Source: Talinum fruticosum (Eukaryota > Streptophyta > Magnoliopsida > Caryophyllales > Talinaceae). From it: a DNA stretch of 64,000 bases. Below are positions 45,793-58,684 of this stretch, piece by piece. The stretch spans positions 372,001 to 436,000 of the forward strand of contig JAITYX010000008.1 of NCBI GenBank assembly GCA_021018815.1, given 5' to 3'. Each line of letters starts with the position of its first letter. The stretch's first letter is position 1. A program made the translations under genes and the position numbers. The notes under the pieces were generated by a model. It did no database searches and was not told where the DNA came from. It worked only from the letters and a program-made list of their open reading frames with translations.

Positions 45793-48700
45793 CTGTCTCT
45801 GTCTCTCTTTCTGAATTTTTTTCTTATATGAATGCTTCCGATCGTCGAAACTCCTGATAAATGGGGATTATTCTTTGTTTTTGTGGGTGCCCTAAAAGAA
45901 GCCCTTTCAGTGGATGCTGCTACGAATTCTGGGCTCTCGGGGTTCTAGTTTTCTGTTTCTGCAGTTCAACTCTTGCAACATTTTGTGGCTTTTCTCGCAC
46001 TTCTAATCCTAGCAAGTAAAGGCTTTTCTGGGATTTCTTATTTCTTCCACTGAAGTATGAAATCCTGTTGTGATTAATTGAAGGAAAATGGAGACTATTC
46101 CTGCCCTTATTATCATATCTTTTTGCATTTATAACAGTATATGCTCTATTTCTTCAATTGTGATCAGTGGAAGCTATACCGTGAGAGTGTTTGATTTGTC
46201 TTTCTTGTGGTTTCTATGTTTATTTAATTCTATTTGCTTGTGGGGTTGCAGAAAAATTTTGCTTGAACACCCTAAATGCTTTCCTGAGCTTGGGGAGATA
46301 AAGATCAATGCCCTGAAGGTATTTCTCTCATCTTTTCATCATCTTGGTTTTCTATTTTGTAATCCTTCGGTAACATATAGAAGGGCTTCAGCTTAATTGC
46401 TAGTGAGGCCTTGTTTAAGTGTTGTTAGTCTTGAGAAAAAACAAGTGGACAGTCAATGTCAATGTAGGAAAGACACGATCTAGTCCTTATGCTGAAAATT
46501 TGGGCATGTTAATGTTGGTAGGTAAAGCGGAGGGGATGTTACTATCATCTGTTGGATTCGATGCTTGTCAGGACCGCCTTTTATGGGATAGCGAAGAATT
46601 GGTTCCTCCTTGCTGATGTCTCTAGTCAAATAGCATGTTATCTAACCACTTCAAATGATCATGCTATTATCGTTACTGAGCCATCTAAAGCACTGCCCCC
46701 TATTGTTGCTTCGTCAAAGCATTTGGAATCAAGGATTAATCAAAATGAGGAGAATCATTTTGAAAATCACTCATCTGATGCTGACAAGATGTTGGGTCTT
46801 GAAGTTCCTAATAAGTTTGATCTATCACGCATTCAGAATGAATGTAAGTTAGTGGAAGAAACTCTTAATGCAGGGGATTTACAGGATATCAGCGAGAAGA
46901 AGACTAAGAAGAAAAGGAAAAGAACAATTGAAAATGATAATGTTGGAGATGAGAATGGGGAAAGGCTTGAAAGTGTACACATAGACCTCATGAGGAAAGA
47001 GACTCTATCAGCAGAGAACACTGTGAGGAATGTTGGCAACGATTTGAAGCCAACAAATAATGTTGCTGATAAAGCTTCTCCATCTGCCCGTGCTAAGAAA
47101 AAACATAAGGGTGTAATTGAAGGTGCTCAAGAGACATCATTGTCAAAAGCCAATTCTTTTATCTCTGATTTTAATAGAGTAGATCCTAAATCAGAAGCTG
47201 TAGTCAGCAAGAGTGATCAAGGGGATACACTGAGAAGTGAATCAGTGGATGTGAATGGGTTGCCATCTTCTACAACTTCAAAAGGCATTAAAAAGAGGAA
47301 AAAGGAAAAAAGGCATGCCAGTTCTGAGATTCCCTCTTCAAAAGCCAACGGAAAGAAAAATCTGATACATAGAGAGGACCTTGCTTATAATGCCTCTGAT
47401 TCAGCTACTGATGCGGTGGCTAAGGTAGGAAGTCTCCGTGTTGAAAGAAAATCTTCTGCATTGCTTTTGGAAGGTGGCGATAACAACCTTGCCAGAGATG
47501 TACAGGAGGGGACTGACTATCAAGCGGAAGGTGAATCTTGTGACCTGCTTCAAGACTTTCCTGCTAATTAGATCTGTCACTGCTAGTACTGAGCTAATAT
47601 TTGAATCCTTTCGCTCATTGTTTGCCAATGCTAAATTTATCTCAAATGTAATTCTTTTGCAGGGATTCACACGAGTATAGACAAACTTGTCAACAATGAA
47701 ACTGAAAACAACGAGATTGCTCTAGTGTCAGAATCTCGAGCAAAGAAAGCCAAGAAATCGAAGAAGGGTCATGTTGATGGAGTTAACAAGAGCAGTTGTC
47801 CTATTGAAATGCCTGACACTCCAAAGCATGGCTGTGCACCCACTCAGAATGAGAACGATATCCATGCCCAAGAAAATTCTGTGACAGAGAGCGTGGAGCA
47901 TGAGACCAGGACCAAGAAAAAGAAGGTTAAGAAAGGGAAAATGTCCACCAAAGAGAGGACAGAACTATCAAGCATGGAACATAACCAGGACACGGCACAT
48001 TGTGCTGTGTCAAATGGGCGAGTAAAAAATAATAGCCATTTCGATTTCACTGTTAAATCTGATAGAGAGGATGACACTCACAAATCTGACAAGAAAAGAG
48101 ATAAGACAGTCAAAACGTCTAGTATTTCTTCACGGAATGGTGATCAGGAAGCAGATGACACCGGGAAACTTGGTGCGGAACCATTGCACACATCTGAAAT
48201 TAACAAACCTGATGCAAGCGTGAAAATTAGGGGTGAAAAGGCCAAAAGAAAAACCCAAAAGAAACAAACTGTATCTGTTACGGCTACACCTGAGGTTTCT
48301 GTGAAAGAGCAATCAGATGAGAAGATGACAGAAACAGACATCCATGAAACAGTGAGTATCCAAACTCATGGAAAACTGGTTGTCTAAATGAATTTGTAAG
48401 TCTGATTTTTTTCCTGCTCAACCCCCCTTTCAGGGTAATGTGGATCTTTTGATAAATGGTGATGTGGATGGCTCTAAGAATCTAATTAAACTGGCTGGGG
48501 ACCTTCATGAAGACGCCGACAAGACTTCTCCCATAGAGGTTTCTGCTGATGCGACAAAAGTGAGGAAGACAGACAGGCCACTTGCAAGTAAGCAGAAGGT
48601 GAAGAGAGATGACTGGCCTTCATCTGTTGATACTTCTTGTAGTGGACACAACACGACGACATCGAAGAAGAGTAGAGGGCGTGAAAGAACTTCTCTTGAT

Positions 48701-51569
48701 GGTACTAAATTTAATGATGATGATGGAGAAGCTGAATGCATTGGGCGCATCAGTGCAGAACGAGAGCAGCCACTACCAATCAACAAAGATGAAGAAAATA
48801 TGGAAATAACTGGTGATAATCCTACTGAAAACAAGCAAATTGCTTTGAAGGACCCCCGAGTCACCCATGAAACAGCAGCTTGATGAGAAAACAAGAAAAA
48901 TTGCTGTTTCAAATTCAGTAAGTAAAACCAAGTCGCCATAGACTGGTATTCTAGATAGATCAGTAAGGAAAAAAACTGTTGCTGGCTACAACTAATTGGG
49001 AATGTGACACTTCCCATCTACATAGTATCTCTTGAGTCTCCATGTGATGATGGGTATATGACCCAAGGGGCTTCAGTGTAAAGAGTTTTGGTAGAGAGGA
49101 TTTTTGCAAGACAACTGTAGGCTGAAATAGATAAAAGAAAGATTTCATACAGAGAAATAGCACATAAATATTTATTAATTTAATCACTCAAGTCTCTTCC
49201 TGCCCTCAGTATAAGGTTATAAGTTGATGGTTTAGATAGATGACATTTCTGTGAACTTTAAGAAGCCTAAAAATGTATAAATAAACCAGAAAAGGTTAAT
49301 TGTATGTCCAAATTTAAATTTCCAGGCTTTTGGTTTATCAAAATTTAAATTTTGTGTAGGCTTTTGATTCTTACCTTTTCATGATAAATATTATCAAAAT
49401 ATTATTTGGGTTCATAACCCTTTTTCTTTCCTTTTTCTGGGCTGAAATAGGCTGATGGCGATCTTCTGGCAAATACTGTTAAGGATGCTAATCACCAATC
49501 AGGATCATCACTCGAGGAGGATCATGATAAAAATTACGGTGACATTCGTCCCTTGGATTCTGCTGGTTCAGCCGAAGGAAGGAATCAGGATAAGTCACAT
49601 ACTAGCAGGGAGGATGTGAAAAAGCCCAATCAACCTTCATCCATGGATACTTCATCTAATCAACCTTGCTTGAGCAAATTGAAGAAGAGCAAAGAAAGTA
49701 AAAGAACGTGTCAGAATGGAACTCAGCTTCAGGAATCTGCCACTGAGCAACATCTGGATATTTTATTGACTCAGCCTAGTGAAAGACATTGTGGAGCTCC
49801 TAAAGAAGGAATTGAACCGCAAGCTCCTTATGCTGATCCTAATAACTCTGGCACTAATGTGGCCCATAACCGGAATGCTGGTGCCAGAAAAAAGGTGTTG
49901 CCAGTGCAAGTTTGCATGATGGTAGCAAATTGCCTGGAGCATCTAATATGAGTAGTCCAGTGAAGAAAACGCATCAGGGGAAAAAGGCTAAGGAGTCACA
50001 AAAGAAGCAGGATGAGAATCATATTGGCTTTAAAACTTCCCTTAAAAATATGGGAGAAGTTGTTAATGGGTCCCCACAGAAAAAGGTCTGCTAGTGACTA
50101 CAGGGGCAATATTTGAAGATGAAAGCAGTGCAAGTTCAGATGATGGAGATAAAATGAAGGGTTCAGATTCTAGCACCAGAACCCCGTCAGACAATTTATC
50201 GTCATCCGATTACTCAGAAGGCGAAAGCAAAGGAGATGTGGTGACGTCAACGCATGGTAATGTTCAATTATACAAATCTTGTTGTGTGCTGAACTTGCTT
50301 GCTTAGGATATCGTTGTACAATCAATCCAGGACATGCTCTTTTTCCCAACCCAAGGCTGTATATACTTGTCTTCTGCATTTTTGTTGCAAGCATCTGCTT
50401 TAATTTCAGGTTAAATCCCCCCTCCCCAAAAAAAAAAAATTATTTCCCCTCATTCTAACATTTTAGGTTGTCGCTGACTTGCTGCCTCTTAAGTTCCTTT
50501 TCAGCACAATTACTGTGAGCCTTCTTCAATATCTTAAACCCCCACCCTGGTGAATGTGGGCCAACACACAAAATTTAGCATCTAAAGTTAGACTCATTCT
50601 TTTCATGGATGTGTTGGGATTATGGCTTCCCAAACCTAATGTACCTTAGCTAATGTTTCAATATATTTGCCAGCTGTTTTCTGATTGATGAACTGGGTTG
50701 ATGTCGGGTAATATTACCATGCTGAACAAATTTTTTTTTAAAAAAAAGGGCTCCTGTGTGAGAAATCTTATGATGTTTTTCTTCTTCTTGGCTTCTAAAC
50801 CTATGTATGTTGTTGATCTTTTGCTAGATGCTTCAAAAGGTGGTGGACAAGACGGCACAAACCCAAAGTGAGTTTAGTAACTTCTGTTCCCTTTTATATT
50901 TTGTATCCCGTCCCCTCTTTTTCTCCTTTGCCTGCTACGATATTCATGTTTAGCACCCTGCATTCTGCAAGTGTTTCTTATCTTTCTGGCTTGGATATTG
51001 ATTAGTTTGAAAACTGGAAGTTGGGGATGATAACCTCTCTCTTGAGGTTTCCATCCCCCTCATGCAGAGTTTTTATTTTCCTTATCAGAGCGAAAGGGGG
51101 ATGGGGGATAAGGAACCCTCTCATGACAACAAACGCATGCCTCAAACTCCAGTTACATGTGAGTTTTGCCCTTCCCCCGAATTGGGATTGGACTTCTGAT
51201 TAACACAACTCTACCCCTGAATTAAGAGGGCTTGCTTGGAAATAATTGCCAAAAATACGACATGATAGTTATGTAGTTCACCTGACGAGTTTTGAAACCT
51301 TTCTCCCTATGGCTTAAAGTTGCATCTGTCCAAAACTTGTGCTGTGCTAACAAGGCATATTCGGAAAACTCGGGGATGACTCATAATTACCAACTTCACA
51401 AGTTTTTCATGGTGTCTTATGCAGCTCATCGGGGTTGAAGAATATGACACTGCATTCCATCCTGAGAAGCTCAAGCAGATACAGGAAAGCAAAGGTGGTA
51501 GCTTCACAGTCACAACTGGAAGATAGTGAACCTGTTGATGTTGTCCCAGATAGCCAAGCAAACCTGTGA
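45629..51569 (+). CDS. Large Lys/Ser-rich, probably nuclear protein of unknown function
   Basis: I do not know this family's function. Exons are 45629-45752, 46252-46318, 46522-47530, 47663-48351, 48434-48917, 49451-50256, 50828-50867 and 51425-51569. The first ~85 residues look like a small folded, perhaps ubiquitin-like, domain: AVFVDTSLNTHLVLLVSPTD, then KILLEHPKCFPELGEIKINA, then LKVKRRGCYYHLLDSMLVRT. The remainder is low-complexity, with many basic clusters (KKTKKKRKR, KKRKKEKR, KKKKVKKGK) that resemble nuclear or nucleolar signals. The C-terminus is conserved-looking (LKNMTLHSILRSSSRYRKAK). The frame needs four one-base changes, all in homopolymers: an A near 45751, one C too many at about 48853, an A near 49890 and an A near 50085. 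With them, all eight exon phases fit and the protein is 1,121 aa. Intron 1 would start with GC rather than GT. Confidence 0.7.
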
Positions 51570-52163
51570 AGCTTAAGTTGCGAGTTTGCTTTACGCTTTT
51601 TGCCTGAATGAATTACTCGATTTTCCACTGTAAAACCACACTGAAGGGGGATGGTTCTCTCCCACTTCCAATTTTGTCAAATCATGAAAATCCAATTGTT
51701 TTGGTTTCGATATAAGTGTGCTACTTTGAGAGAAAGAAGCGAGATAAATGAGGTGTTTTCATTTTCAAACTTAGTTACCATCGATTCCTTTGGAGATGTA
51801 CATTGGATGGAAATCGAGTGTAACATCTACTTGAATTCAATTTTGATTGTAGATGTCATATTACTAGTAACCATTGAAGCTTATGCTTTTTCTAGATTCC
51901 AGGAGGGCAAGATCTGCTTCAATAATGAAGATAAAGTAAAGAGTACTGTACCTTCTAGTGGTTTTTTCATTTTTGGGCTATGGCTTGGCTCTCCTCTCCC
52001 CAGTCCCCATGAGTCACCATGAATAATTAACGTTATTTGTGTCAGAAACTGAGCATGCATTGAGGTCCCCAGATTTGTACAGAAATGAAATACAGTAAAG
52101 CGACGACTCCCTCGGACACTGCTTTTTTAGCCTTATTGTTGATTTTATCTGGGGATTTAACGG

Positions 52164-52201
<38 letters not shown>

Positions 52202-53412
52202 CCTCGAATGCAAACACATGCCATCAGCAAAAGTTTAGGCATTTACTGAGGCCCATGCGTTTCTGTTTCCATGCATATAAAAACAATTTGACCCTTGAAT
52301 AAAGACACTACTAGAAAACTAAAAAATCTAAAATAAAAAGGACCAAGTTGTATAACATAAATTTATATATTTTTAAAATTTTTATGAGCATTTTGCAAAT
52401 TATTTTTTGTGGCGTCGTGTTCGTTTGTGGTTTTATCCCTCCTTTTTTATATCTTACAATTTTTTTTTTATAAGAGATCATCTAGAATCTAACAGGAATA
52501 TAATTGACTTATATGCGGGCCCAAATTATTAAAAAAATCAAAAGTTTTCTTTTTCTTGTTTAGCCAAAGTTTCGTTACCAACGCATCTTTAAAAAAAATT
52601 GTGACATTTTAATTTAAATTTGACCGATAATCTTACAAAATAGTCACTTGAGCAACCTCTTAATCGACAAATTGGCTCAAATGATTTTTCATAAATAACT
52701 TAAGTCTTCAATTTAAATTTTACACATATAAAAAAAATTATTGATGTTAAAAAAATTATATCTAATTTGAAAATTTGAAAACTGAGTCTCTAAAAAGTAC
52801 ATAAAAATAATTTTTTTATTTATAGAATAAAATTATTAAATTAACAGCATCATTAAAAGGAGACGACACATTGCGTAGCCGACAACCATCATCACAAAGG
52901 TAAGAAGTTTCGTTTATTTTTTAATTACCTTGGGATAATTAATATGGCCTCTGGCTAAGTTTGCGCAGTTCAAAAAAAAAAAAAAGGGTATTATGATTAA
53001 ATTGGTATATACTTGTCGGTGCTGTGGTAATTAGAGGCGTATAATTTCTGAATAATATTGAAGTCTTTGTTTATAAATAAAATATAATAAATAATTTTAT
53101 TGTTTCAAGGGGAAAATTCTAACTCAAAAAACACAATAATACGCCCCAAAATGGAGTCCATATGAGACAGGAAAAAATTAAAAAATGGTGCCACATATTT
53201 AAAATAAAATATGAAGATACTTGCACAATATTAATGATTTTTTTTTTTCAAATTCTAACCACATCATATATGATAAAAAAAAAAAAAAGGGGAATGAACT
53301 AGGGTAATATTTTTCATTTTCTCGACTGAGGAATCTTAACACAAAAGTCGATATATGAGATTGGATTCAGAGTTTTTGATAAATCGAAAATGTTTTTATT
53401 AGTTGAGCTAAC

Positions 53413-53443
<31 letters not shown>

Positions 53444-54334
53444 CAAAGGTAGTATTTGGAAAGAGAATAGTGCTTTACGGCCTTCAAAGTTAGTACATAT
53501 GCTTTGCCAAAAAAATTATTGGAAAAACATGAAAATAAATTGTAAAATCTATAACATATAGGAATGTAAAATTAAAAATAGAAATCGATAGAAATTTATA
53601 AAAATAAAAATAAAACTTTTGCTCAAATAATTTTTAAAACAAATTTGGAGAAGCGTGTAAAGAAAGCAACAATTATTATAGGTGACTTGGCTTTGCCAAA
53701 TTGGCATAGCTAAATAAACTCATACTCCGATTTGTAATAGATATCGCTTTAACTAACTTTTTCTATTTAAATAATATACATCATTTTACCATTTTAATTA
53801 CGGATTTGTTCGAATTTACATACCAAACGCACATAAATAGAAACATAAATAGAAACGAACATAAATGAGTTGAAACGAACATAAAAGAACAAAATGAGTT
53901 GTTAAATAAGAAACGAACAAAAATAAATAAACATAAAGAACATAAAAGAATATAAATGAACATAAAAAAATATTAAAAAATATAAACAAACATAAAAGAA
54001 TATATAAAACATAAATAGAACATAAACGAACATAAAAAAACATAAAAGAATATATGAAACATAAATAGAGTATGCTTTTCATGTAAAGTCGAACATGTCC
54101 TACATATTAATAACTAGTTTACCAATTTTATCCTTACGAATTACTTTTTTTCTCTTTTTATTATTTTTTAAATTTTTAATAAAAAAACCTTGGACAATTT
54201 AATCTTATAACACAAATTTGATGACCCTTTCGACCGGTCAAAAAACGACAAATATTACCGGATTGCTTTCGATCCAAAAACGACAAATATTATCAAATAG
54301 CTAATACTATACAAAGGATGATTTAATTACCCAC

Positions 54335-54387
<53 letters not shown>

Positions 54388-54718
54388 GAACCAATTTTTT
54401 TCTTTTTTGGTAGTATAATTGCTAACTAAACCATAACAACTCATTCCTCACTGGTCACCACTACCCACTTTTTCTTTTTCCAACATCAAATCATTAGCAC
54501 CCCAAAAAAGTATGATTATTTACATAACCCTACTCATAATTAAAAATTAATATCCTTGGTTGAGTTGTAATTACCTTTATTTTTTTAATTTCCGTAAAAT
54601 AAAAATAATGCACAAATTTTCCAGAAGTACAAAGTTAAAACGTACAAAACAATCCACGTATGAAGAAAAATTAAAACCCTCCAAAAAAAATTAGAAAACA
54701 AAAAACATAGCCGTTGCC
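51570..54718. other. Intergenic, AT-rich with microsatellites
   Basis: There are no genes. There is a CT array at 52167-52199, an AT array at 53418-53443, a minisatellite at 53815-54070 and an ATT array at 54335-54384. Convergent 3' ends of the flanking genes share this space. Confidence 0.55.
53815..54070. repeat. Degenerate minisatellite of GAACATAAA-type units
   Basis: About twenty loosely spaced copies of 'acataaat' or 'acataaaag' joined by 'gaac' or 'agaa' form a purine-rich strand. The open frames across it (Phe, Leu, Cys, Tyr only) are artefacts of the repeat. Confidence 0.65.
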
Positions 54719-55579
54719 TCACAACTTTCTCGATAAACCTTTTTCCTTCTTCCGGAAAACCACTTCGGTATCCAACCCGAACCCGTCGATCTTCCTCATC
54801 CGGACAAGTTCGGATCCCTTGAACAACTTCACGAGTGGCTTAACACTGAACAGATCATTCGCCGAGTACTTATCGGACCGCCGAGAGATCGCCACGTGTA
54901 GTACGGCGACTCCTCCGGGCTTCAACGTCCGTTCGACCTCGCCGACGAATTTCTCCGGGTAAAGCGCGTGATCGAAGACGTTGGAGAATTCGAAATCGAA
55001 GGTCTCGTCATCGAAGGGTTGGTGGTGGAAGTCGCCTTTGACCACCAGCGGCGGGTAGGGGACGAGGTCGATTCCCACGGAATCCACGACGCCGATGCGT
55101 CGGAGGGCTTCGACTTCCTGGCCCACGCGAGCGCCTATGCAGAGGGCCTTGGAGGAGTTCGAGAGGAGGTCGCTGGATTTGAGGTCGGAGAAGAAGGCGG
55201 AGAAGACGCGTATCTTGCGCTCCCAGTCACGCGTGGTCCAGAGGTGCCGGAGCTTAGGGTTTAGGGTTTTGTTGAGTTGGCGGTCGATGTAGGCGGAGTA
55301 GGAGGTGTAGCCCGATCGAATTCGGATTTCGTCGGCGGCAGTGGTGGCGGCTGTAGTTGTAGGGGTGGTGGTGGTGGAAGTGGAAGTGGAGGGGGAGGGG
55401 CGGAGAGTGAGGAAGAAGAGGAGGAGAGGGAGGGAGAGGAAGAGAGAGAGGATGAAGAAGCGGAGAGTGGTGGTGGGTTTCGTGGCGGTGTTCATGGTTG
55501 CATGGTGGTTTAGCATTAGCTGAAGGGAGGTTTTCGTGCTCTCTCTCTCCTCCGCACTGACAACGGTGGAGAACGACAC
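54719..55579 (-). CDS. Membrane-anchored SAM-dependent methyltransferase-like protein
   Basis: This is a single-exon gene of 286 codons. An N-terminal hydrophobic anchor (LRFFILSLFLSLPLLLFFLT) is followed by a Ser/Thr/Pro-rich stalk, as in type II Golgi or ER proteins. A class I methyltransferase core comes next: ALCIGARVGQEVEAL (motif I, with Ala for the usual second Gly), GIDLVPYPPLVVKGD (acidic loop), FDFEFSNVFDHALYP and ERTLKPGGVAVLHVA. The substrate is unknown. The first Met at 55579 is in frame, but the next ones (MLNHHATMNT, about 55516) may be the true start, since they lie closer to the anchor. A GA tract lies just upstream in the leader. The gene is GC-rich compared with the surrounding AT-rich DNA. 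Family membership is fairly sure; enzymatic activity is not shown. Confidence 0.85.
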   Translation of the reverse strand: MSFSTVVSAEERESTKTSLQLMLNHHATMNTATKPTTTLRFFILSLFLSLPLLLFFLTLRPSPSTSTSTTTTPTTTAATTAADEIRIRSGYTSYSAYIDRQLNKTLNPKLRHLWTTRDWERKIRVFSAFFSDLKSSDLLSNSSKALCIGARVGQEVEALRRIGVVDSVGIDLVPYPPLVVKGDFHHQPFDDETFDFEFSNVFDHALYPEKFVGEVERTLKPGGVAVLHVAISRRSDKYSANDLFSVKPLVKLFKGSELVRMRKIDGFGLDTEVVFRKKEKGLSRKL

Positions 55580-56943
55580 GGAAAAGAGAAGCAGAGATCT
55601 ACATAGATAGAGAGAGAGAGAGAGAGAGAGATAGTGGGTCGGGGAGTCGTGGGAGAAAAGGCGAAGGAAACCAGAAGAAGGGACTGGGAGGAGTCAACAA
55701 CTATAAATAACTCTGCAACTTGGCAGGATTAACTACTGCTAATTGCGTATTTGCACGGCTTTTTCTCTTTTTTTCATATAATTTTAAAAATTGAAAATTT
55801 TTCCTTTGACTTGGGCCTCATTCTCAGATAGCATAATCCACTTTTATATACAATATGTTATTATTCATAAATTTTTCATGAAGCCCATTTTTTTTTTGTC
55901 GATTATTAAAGATTAATGTAAAAGGATATAGACCTGTCAAATATAAATAAATAAAGGGATATTTTGTCAAAAAATTGAAACACTAATTTTAAATGTGAAA
56001 AACTACTATTTTAAAATTTTTATTAACACTACTTGAAACGTTATAAGTTATTGCAAACGCTAATTAAAACAATGAACTTATCGAACACTTAATATTTGGT
56101 TGATTAGTATTTTTACTTAGTGAATACGCTAAAATTTACTCTAAACGTTATTGCTGAACATAACCTTAAGTATAAGGACTAGAAAAGGCTTCTTTTATGT
56201 GAAATAGTCTAATTAAGTAATATTACATTATTTCATATATTTACATAATCTGACGCTAATTTTATTATATATATATATATATATAATTTATTCAAACTGC
56301 GAAACAAATCTTGTATTTACATATGGGGGTATGTTTTTAGCATATAAATATTAGTCTTGAAATTAATTATATATGTAGATTAGCAAATCTCTGTAAGCTA
56401 AAAAGTACTTTCTTGTTGGTAACTTAATTGGCATGGCCTCGATATACGTTGTTATGCATGAGAGGCACGTGGAGAGTCATTTAAGACATTTGGTCAATCT
56501 TTATAATGAGATTTTCATAGCTTCATGATCAAATGGTTTTGTGTTAATTAAACTTGAGTAATATATTTTCGTAATTTTTTATTTTATAATATTTTTATTT
56601 TATAATTTTAATGATATATTATTTAAATAGTAATATGGGTTGTATTTCTAATAAAATTTCAGGATAATTTTTTCTTTTAACACACATTATGTTAATAAAT
56701 CTTATTTTTAATATTTTTTCATGATCTAAATACGACATCGTAATCATAATAATAATGAGAAGGGGAGGAGGTGGAGGGGAAGGGAATGGGAAAGCAAGGC
56801 TGGCGATAGAGCAAGGTGACGCTGATGCCGATGCCGACTCCTTTTCATACTTATGAGGAGTTCCCTCTGCCCTTGGCCTCTTTCCATGCAATTAGCCAGT
56901 AGTACTAAACAAGCAAACATATTCATTACTCTCATAATTACCA

Positions 56944-56990
<47 letters not shown>

Positions 56991-57694
56991 GGTTGGACAG
57001 TGCTGTTACACCACCACACATTTCCTATTAATAAACATTAATTATAACATTTGGCTGGTCTTGAGTCATGAGGTCATCTGTTAGGTACGTCAGCATTTTA
57101 AAACTTTTATATATATCAATCTTATTTTTCGTTTCAAATTCATATTATATGTCCGAATTTTATATTTTTTATGAGGTTATTTTCAATTATAGAATAATGT
57201 GGAATAATGAAAGTAGTGTGTAATGTGGGTTTTGCTTTAACGAGATTTTAGGAACTTGAAAAATAAATAACCTTATACCCTTATCTTTATTAATGCTCTA
57301 TTTCATTTAATTTTATCTTACAGCTTTACAATTTTTTATAGTTTTTACAGATATTTATAACTTTTTATAACTAACTTTGCAATTATATTATGACTCCTTA
57401 TATTCTTACAACTTACAGTATACAACTTTACAACTCCTTATAATTAAATGAAACATGACATTATTAAGACGAATCCAGTTTAATTTACTTCACTAAAATA
57501 GATATTTCAATAAGATAATCGCATATATTACGAAAAGCTTAAATGGAGGATTATTTATCATTAAATTAAAATTAAATGAAAGTAACGTTGACCAGATGAG
57601 TGAAAAATGTGAAATTTTCGGCTGATTAGGTGGAAGAAAGGGAAAGATAGAGAGAGAATTGCAATTTGCAACCTAGAATCTCCAATTTATTACT

Positions 57695-57751
<57 letters not shown>

Positions 57752-58684
57752 CTATTTTGGTCTCCCAAAATAATTTTCCACTTTAAGGGCATGGTCCACC
57801 ATTCGAGTATTCGACGAACAATATTATGGTAGGCTTTTTATTTTTTTCTTAAGGAAAAAAATATTATCGATAGTGACCTCATTTTAAAAATTTAAAATTT
57901 TCTACTTATACGGAATTATTATTAGTTTTTGGGCTAATAAACATCAAGTGCCACCAACATTTACCATTATATGCATTGTCCATTTAATACTCACATCACT
58001 TGTTATGAATTATGGCATAAGTTTTAATAATGTAATTTTTTTTATTAGGCCTAATTAAAGCATTAGATGGCTCAAACCCACCAAATTATTTATACAATTA
58101 TACTTATGGTTAGTGATCAATTATTAATTTTATCCATTAGATTTTTTTAGACAAAAAAATATTGGTCAACACTATTGGTTGGTGAAACAGGATACCGTAG
58201 TAGTTGTTTGGATTAGATTCAGATTCACAAGGAGCCGTTGAGAGGGAAGGGGTTGAGAGAAAGAAGGATAAGGGCATAATAGTAATTTAATAAAATATAT
58301 TAATATCACACATTTCATCAAATTATTATTTTTAAAGGAGTGTTAATTAACTTCATTAGTATAGTTTTTAAAAGTTCTAGTTAAATATTTAAGTTTAGAT
58401 CTCAACTACATCGATCATTACGTCTTATTTATACCAAAAAATCAAATTAATTTAGTTGTACCAAGATGTACGGAACAGATTGATGATTAAAACGAGTACA
58501 TTTAGATACAACATACAAGCACTAAGGTTGAGGGGAAGAAGTTATAAAACAAAGCTGAAAAAGGGGTTTGTTTAATTAACACAATAGTGCTAGAAAATAA
58601 ACAGAAAAATATTACAAGTAAATTCCAGCACAATTTACCCTAAAAAACCCCAAAAAATTAATTACATTTTATTTTCAAATAAAA
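55580..58684. other. AT-rich intergenic region
   Basis: After the methyltransferase promoter and GA tract (55608-55631) there are no genes. Notable are a TTA array (56946-56991), an AT array of about 24 units (57700-57748), a purine-rich patch (56755-56815) and a small MITE-like element at 57291-57463. Confidence 0.55.
57291..57463. mobile_element. Small MITE-like element
   Basis: The left end (taatgctctatttcatttaa) and the inverted right end (taatgtcatgtttcatttaa) agree at most positions, giving imperfect ~22-bp terminal inverted repeats around about 130 bp of AT-rich DNA. A TA next to each end would be the target duplication. There is no coding sequence. Confidence 0.45.

Noticed and set aside
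53781..54082. Phe/Leu/Tyr/Cys-rich frames looking like membrane proteins
   Set aside because: They are the translation of the CATAAA-type minisatellite.
54968..55513. Plus-strand open frames opposite the methyltransferase
   Set aside because: They are antisense shadows of a GC-rich coding exon.
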